Assembly: GCF_007828955.1 (NCBI RefSeq)
Contig: NZ_VIVR01000001.1
Coordinates: 558,001-622,000, forward strand
DNA: 64,000 nucleotides
Source: Kitasatospora atroaurantiaca
GTDB lineage: Bacteria > Actinomycetota > Actinomycetes > Streptomycetales > Streptomycetaceae
Direction of reading: 5' to 3'
Shown in pieces: positions 60,577 through 64,000 of this stretch. Below the pieces are notes generated by a model. It saw only the letters and a list, made by a program, of their open reading frames with translations, made no database searches and was not told the origin of the DNA. A program made the translations under genes and the position numbers. Within the stretch, counting starts at the first letter, position 1. Each line of letters begins with the position of its first letter.

Positions 60577-61330
60577 CTACCTCGGCAGCTTCGCGGTGCG
60601 TTCCGGGTAGGCCGCGCCGACATAGCGCATGGCGGTCGCGTCTGTGATCCCGAAGAGCCGCATGAGCTTGAGCGGGTCACCGGTGGCGAAGGCTTCGTCG
60701 AGGATGCGGTCCTGGCGCATGCCCTCCAGGGTCAGTCCTTCGGGCAGGCCGATGCGCAGGGAGTTCCTGTTGACGGGCGGGTGGTCCGGGTCGAGTGCGG
60801 TCTTCTGGCTGACCAGCAGGTGGGGGTTGAGGGAGGCGGGCCAGCGGTGGTGGCGGTAGGTGAGCCAGTCGGCGGCGAGGCGGTGGGTGATCTCCTCCAG
60901 GTAGAGGGTGTGCCGCAGCAGGCCGCGGCGCAGTTCGAGGGTTCCGCGGGCGAGGTTCAGCTCGGCGGTGAGCGCGTCGCGGATCTCGTTGACGGGGACG
61001 GCGTGGACGGCGGCCAGGGCGACGGTGAGCCGCGCGGACGGGGTCGCGGCGTGGTCGAGCAGGCCGGCCAGGAGGTCGGAGGGGACCGGCCGCGGGATGC
61101 CCGTCAGGTCGCGCACGGCGAGGTGGCGGGCGGGGTCGACGGCGCCCGCTTGCCCACACCGGCGAAGTACCGGTCGACCTCCCGGGACGAGAGCTGCCAC
61201 GGCACCGTGCCGTAGAACTCGCAGACCTCGATCACCGGCTTGATCAGCCCGTCCAGAGTCGTCGGCGCCAGGCCGGCCGCGTCCCGCGCCCGTGATGTCG
61301 GCCTTGAGGAACTGGCGGGAACCCGCACGT
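60577..61330 (-). pseudogene. Degenerate site-specific integrase (tyrosine-recombinase related)
   Basis: The N-terminal part (~61330-61150) reads LDGLIKPVIEVCEFYGTVPWQ and SSREVDRYFAG, a core-binding domain. A frameshift near 61150 leads to DLLAGLLDHAATPSARLTVA, HRWPASLNPHLLVSQKTA and MRQDRILDEAFATGDPLKLMRLFGI, the C-terminal pattern of a Streptomyces group of recombinases in which the canonical Arg-His-Arg-Tyr set is already incomplete. Upstream sequence is lost. No attachment site could be identified. Confidence 0.65.
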
Positions 61331-61804
61331 ACCCCACTAATCGAGGCGGAGAGTGATGAGCTGGCGAGCTCGGCCCAGCAGTCGCGTGGGGTGACGACCT
61401 CCCGTGGGATGGCGACGCGTTCGACGGCGTTCGGGCCTTGCCGACAAGGGAAGGAACTCTTGGTTCCGCGGTTGCATCCGTAAGCCGATGGGACATTCGC
61501 CTGGGCCAGCGACGCGTGTCGCCGTAAGCGGCGCGGTCACGTCCGCTGGAGGTGTATCGACGGCCACTTGGCGATCCAGTCCGCTCTGCGGCCGTGGCCA
61601 CAGCGGAAGTCCGGACGGACCTGCCGGGTGGTCGATTGGTGCGGCCGGAATCTCCCTCTACCTACTGTCCCGCCACGGCGGACGACCGGAAGCCAACCCA
61701 CGTCCGGTCAGGCCATGCCGATCCGCGACGCCTCGTCCCGGAGGAGCACCCGGCCTACCTCCCGTGCCGCGCTGGGTGGGCGGCGATCGCACTGCGGGGT
61801 CCCC
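61331..61804. other. Non-coding stretch
   Basis: About 470 bp between the integrase remnant and the Cys-rich gene. No supported gene; probably the missing 5' part of the integrase locus and other debris. Confidence 0.4.
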
Positions 61805-63481
61805 TCAGCACAGCAACGGGTCCCAGTCCGCTGTGGGCCCGGTGTAGGTCCCGGCCGCGTCGGCCGCCCACAACGCCTGCTCGAACAAGACCAGGCTGGT
61901 ATAGACCGCCATCGTGTTCAAGCAGCGGCAGTCCCCGCCGTGCTTCGCCAGGTAAGCGGGCGTGATGTGGGCCGGCCGGGCTTGCCATGTGGCAGCGTCG
62001 AACCCGCGACATGTCTCGCAGGCGGCGAAATGCTCCAGGCAGTCGGCCACCATCCGGTCGTAGCCGGCGCGGTCGCGGCACCTGGCCCGTACCGAGAACA
62101 CCTCGCTCGCGGTGGCGGTAGCGGTAGCGGTCTGCTCGGCTCCGTCGGTCAGCAGCGGGTTGAGCGAGTTGAGCACCGGATCGCAGTAGAGGTCGCCCGG
62201 GGCGCAGTCGGCGTCTCGAGCGAGGTTGTCGAGGAGGAGCGATGACTGGTATCGGCCCTGATACACCTGCCAGATCAGTTGCCGGCCGGCCAACAGCAGA
62301 GGCCACATCGACCCATGGTCGATTGCCCAGGCCAGCACGTCCACACAGAAGCGTCCCAGCGGGCCCGCACTGTCCACGCCCTGGTGCGCGGCGACGATGG
62401 AGAACAGGTTGTACGCCTCGTTGGCGCAGTTGTCATGGCGGCGGTCGAGCGCTTCGTGGGCGCACAGGGCCAGCAGTGACACGGCGTCGACCAGCGCGTC
62501 ATCCGCAGGGCCGGTGTGGGTTCCCTCCAGCAGCGCGGCCAGGGCGAGAGGCCGGATCCCCGAATTGATCAGCCGGTACTTCAGCGCCCTCGACTCGTCA
62601 GCGCCGAATTGCGGGCTCTTGGCCTTCTCGTGCAGCACATCCAGATATACGGCCTGAAGAGTGATCATCCAGTTGTCCATGACAAGGCGAGACGCCAGGT
62701 CCTCGTGCTCCACGAGGCAATGCTGGACATATCCGGCGGTCAGCCTGGCGCAGTCCTCCATCACGCCCATCGCGCCCGAGACGAAATGGTAATAGTCCGG
62801 GAACGTCCCGTAACAGCTGGCCATCGACTGCCCGCTCACACACCTCTGGCACAGGACAGTGTTGTCGAGCTGGCACCACGCCCACCCGTAGCCGATCTCG
62901 GCGAACGCCGCCATGGTCGGTGTTCTCGGCATCGGTACGGCGGCGGAGGCGACCATGAGCAGCGCCTCCGCCCGAGGGACCAGCCCTCGCCTTGGCGGAC
63001 AGCTCCTGGGTAACCGCCCCAGCTCAGGCAAGGTCATCGCCTTGTCCGCGGTGTTCTCGCCGGCGAGAACACCGGCAGCAGCGGGGTCGTAGGCGCCGGC
63101 GCGTGAACCGTCCGGCGCCGTGTCGAGGGTGTGGAGCATGCCCGAGCTCAGCAAGGCACCGGCCTCCTGTGCTTTCAAGGCGACAACGTCCCCGGTCGGG
63201 CTGTGCTCGTCGTGCCCGCCACATCCACCGCATCGCGGCGGCTCGGACAGCGCTGTCGCGGCGGCGCGGCGGAGGAAAGCCCTCCGGCAGGCCGAACATT
63301 CGGCCTCCACCACGACATGGCACTTGTCACGCTCGATGGCGCCGCTCCCCCAGATCCGCCGCCGTTGAGGCAGCTCCTCCACATCGGCAACCAGTTCCTC
63401 GAAGTCGACCTCACCCTGGTCGGACAGTTCGTAGAGCGCGCCGAAGAGTCCCTTCCGCGGTGGCACCATATGTGAGGACAC
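61805..63481 (-). CDS. Unrecognised 558-residue Cys-rich protein
   Basis: I do not recognise this protein. The GTG at 63481 has GGAGG four bases before it; an ATG 12 bp later lacks a well-spaced ribosome site. Residues ~20-100 contain a zinc-ribbon-like pair ECSACRRAF ... PPRCGGCGG. The remaining ~440 residues are helical, with scattered Cys (VLCQRCVSGQSMASC, AACETCRGF, GGDCRCLNT) and no signal peptide. DYYHFVSGAMGVMEDCARL and RRHDNCANEAYN faintly recall isoprenoid-synthase helices, but no DDxxD motif was found and I would not assign that fold. Base composition and codon use look normal for the window. The divergent neighbours are a 35-codon ORF and an FAD monooxygenase. Confidence 0.75.
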   Translation of the reverse strand: MSSHMVPPRKGLFGALYELSDQGEVDFEELVADVEELPQRRRIWGSGAIERDKCHVVVEAECSACRRAFLRRAAATALSEPPRCGGCGGHDEHSPTGDVVALKAQEAGALLSSGMLHTLDTAPDGSRAGAYDPAAAGVLAGENTADKAMTLPELGRLPRSCPPRRGLVPRAEALLMVASAAVPMPRTPTMAAFAEIGYGWAWCQLDNTVLCQRCVSGQSMASCYGTFPDYYHFVSGAMGVMEDCARLTAGYVQHCLVEHEDLASRLVMDNWMITLQAVYLDVLHEKAKSPQFGADESRALKYRLINSGIRPLALAALLEGTHTGPADDALVDAVSLLALCAHEALDRRHDNCANEAYNLFSIVAAHQGVDSAGPLGRFCVDVLAWAIDHGSMWPLLLAGRQLIWQVYQGRYQSSLLLDNLARDADCAPGDLYCDPVLNSLNPLLTDGAEQTATATATASEVFSVRARCRDRAGYDRMVADCLEHFAACETCRGFDAATWQARPAHITPAYLAKHGGDCRCLNTMAVYTSLVLFEQALWAADAAGTYTGPTADWDPLLC

Positions 63482-63504
63482 GAAGCCTCCATGAATGCGA
63501 CGGC

Positions 63505-63612
63505 ATGTCAACGCCAGCGCGCAGCACACCTGAGGCCACGAAGCCGGCAGAGCAGACAGGTACCCCGGAGCAGCTGAACCACACCGATGAACCGGTTAGC
63601 AGCCTGTCCTGA
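63505..63612 (+). CDS. Possible 35-residue Ser/Thr/Glu-rich peptide
   Basis: An ATG 23 bp beyond the divergent Cys-rich gene opens a short, polar sequence (STPARSTPEATKPAEQTG ... SSLS). It has no clear ribosome site. Its composition resembles small leader-type peptides, but it may be chance. Recorded because it lies between an unknown Cys-rich protein and an oxygenase. Confidence 0.25.
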   Translation: MSTPARSTPEATKPAEQTGTPEQLNHTDEPVSSLS

Positions 63613-63891
63613 CAGATCGTACAGGGACGTCCGAAAGGCGGGCTCCGGCTTTCGTGGGGCGATGCCCGGCGGACCTCCGCAGGGCGAGGCCCGTGCTCGC
63701 CCCCGTCAGTGTCTCGGCGGAGGTGCGCCCGGAGCGCATCGGAGCCCATCGGGGCGCCCCGCCACGGATTCGCTCCGCGGCGCGACTCGCGCGCGGGACG
63801 CGGTCTCGCTTCTCGGCCGCACTCGACGGGATGGGCCGTCCGGTCAACGGGCAGGCTGCAGCCCAAGGCTGAATGACTGGGAGTGGGCGCC

Positions 63892-64000
63892 ATGACGCGA
63901 GCGGTTGTGGTTGGGGGCAGTATCGCCGGGCTACTGGCGGCGGCCGCGTTGGCCGGGGCGTTCGACGAGGTCCTGGTGTTGGAGCGGGACCGGCTGGGGG
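63892..64000 (+). CDS. FAD-dependent monooxygenase, N-terminus only
   Basis: ATG 63892 with GGGAGTGGG upstream. The first 36 residues hold a dinucleotide-binding motif, VVVGGSIAGLLAAAAL, and VLVLERDRLG, where the acidic residue binds the FAD ribose. This is typical of class A flavin monooxygenases and halogenases. The gene continues beyond the window, so substrate and class cannot be judged. Confidence 0.85.
   Translation, partial: MTRAVVVGGSIAGLLAAAALAGAFDEVLVLERDRLG

Noticed and set aside
63411..63893. 160-codon minus-strand frame across the 63.5-kb divergent promoter region
   Set aside because: It overlaps the 5' end of the Cys-rich gene in another frame and shows no recognisable features.

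Overview
This is high-GC actinomycete DNA, most likely from Streptomyces, Kitasatospora or a close relative. The evidence is strong third-position G/C bias, ATGA/TGATG start-stop overlaps, many secreted hydrolases, DUF4360 and DUF4396 proteins, an actinobacterial c-di-AMP riboswitch before a LysM hydrolase, and CsoR-type G/C-tract operators. No rRNA, tRNA, CRISPR array or core operon is visible. Gene remnants and IS fragments are dense, which fits an accessory stretch such as a chromosome arm (inference).

0-10 kb: a secreted RCC1-repeat protein, then a leftward two-gene hybrid assembly line. The NRPS is C-A-PCP and the PKS is KS-ACP-thioesterase with no acyltransferase. A broken ECF sigma gene and an M24 aminopeptidase-type enzyme follow. 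10-24 kb: small membrane, coiled-coil and isoprenoid-synthase genes, a DUF4360 protein, a large beta-propeller/ASH/lectin protein, an M4 metalloprotease and a GH114-like lipoprotein. Between them lie remnants of LacI, GH1, cupin, SDR, IS5 and ISL3 genes.

24.5-38 kb is a mosaic bounded by two copies of a 44-bp palindrome. It holds two copies of a His-rich DUF4396 membrane protein gene. Each copy has a CsoR-like operator upstream; the first copy is frameshifted. It also holds a His-rich membrane protein gene (intact near 31 kb, a fragment near 37.8 kb), a DUF6153-like protein, a YHS fragment, a P-type ATPase fragment, a deleted IS3-type element with intact ends, an IS30 scrap and an apparently intact IS110 transposase. 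Ordinary genes in the same stretch are a Gfo/Idh/MocA oxidoreductase, a DUF899 protein, a secreted metalloprotease and a TetR regulator divergent from a two-gene membrane operon with an operator between them.

38-49 kb: a secreted clan-A glycosidase, a LysM/transglycosylase-like hydrolase under a ydaO-type riboswitch, a complete xdhABC xanthine dehydrogenase operon with a tandem repeat upstream, and an HSL-type esterase. 49-60 kb: a MerR gene reduced to its two ends beside a MerT-like protein, then a histidine kinase divergent from a lipoprotein-ABC-ABC-permease operon that is followed by an OmpR-type regulator. A second complete two-component pair has three 11-bp repeats upstream. 60-64 kb: an eroded Acr3-like transporter, an eroded integrase, a 558-residue Cys-rich protein I do not recognise, and the start of an FAD-dependent monooxygenase cut by the window edge.
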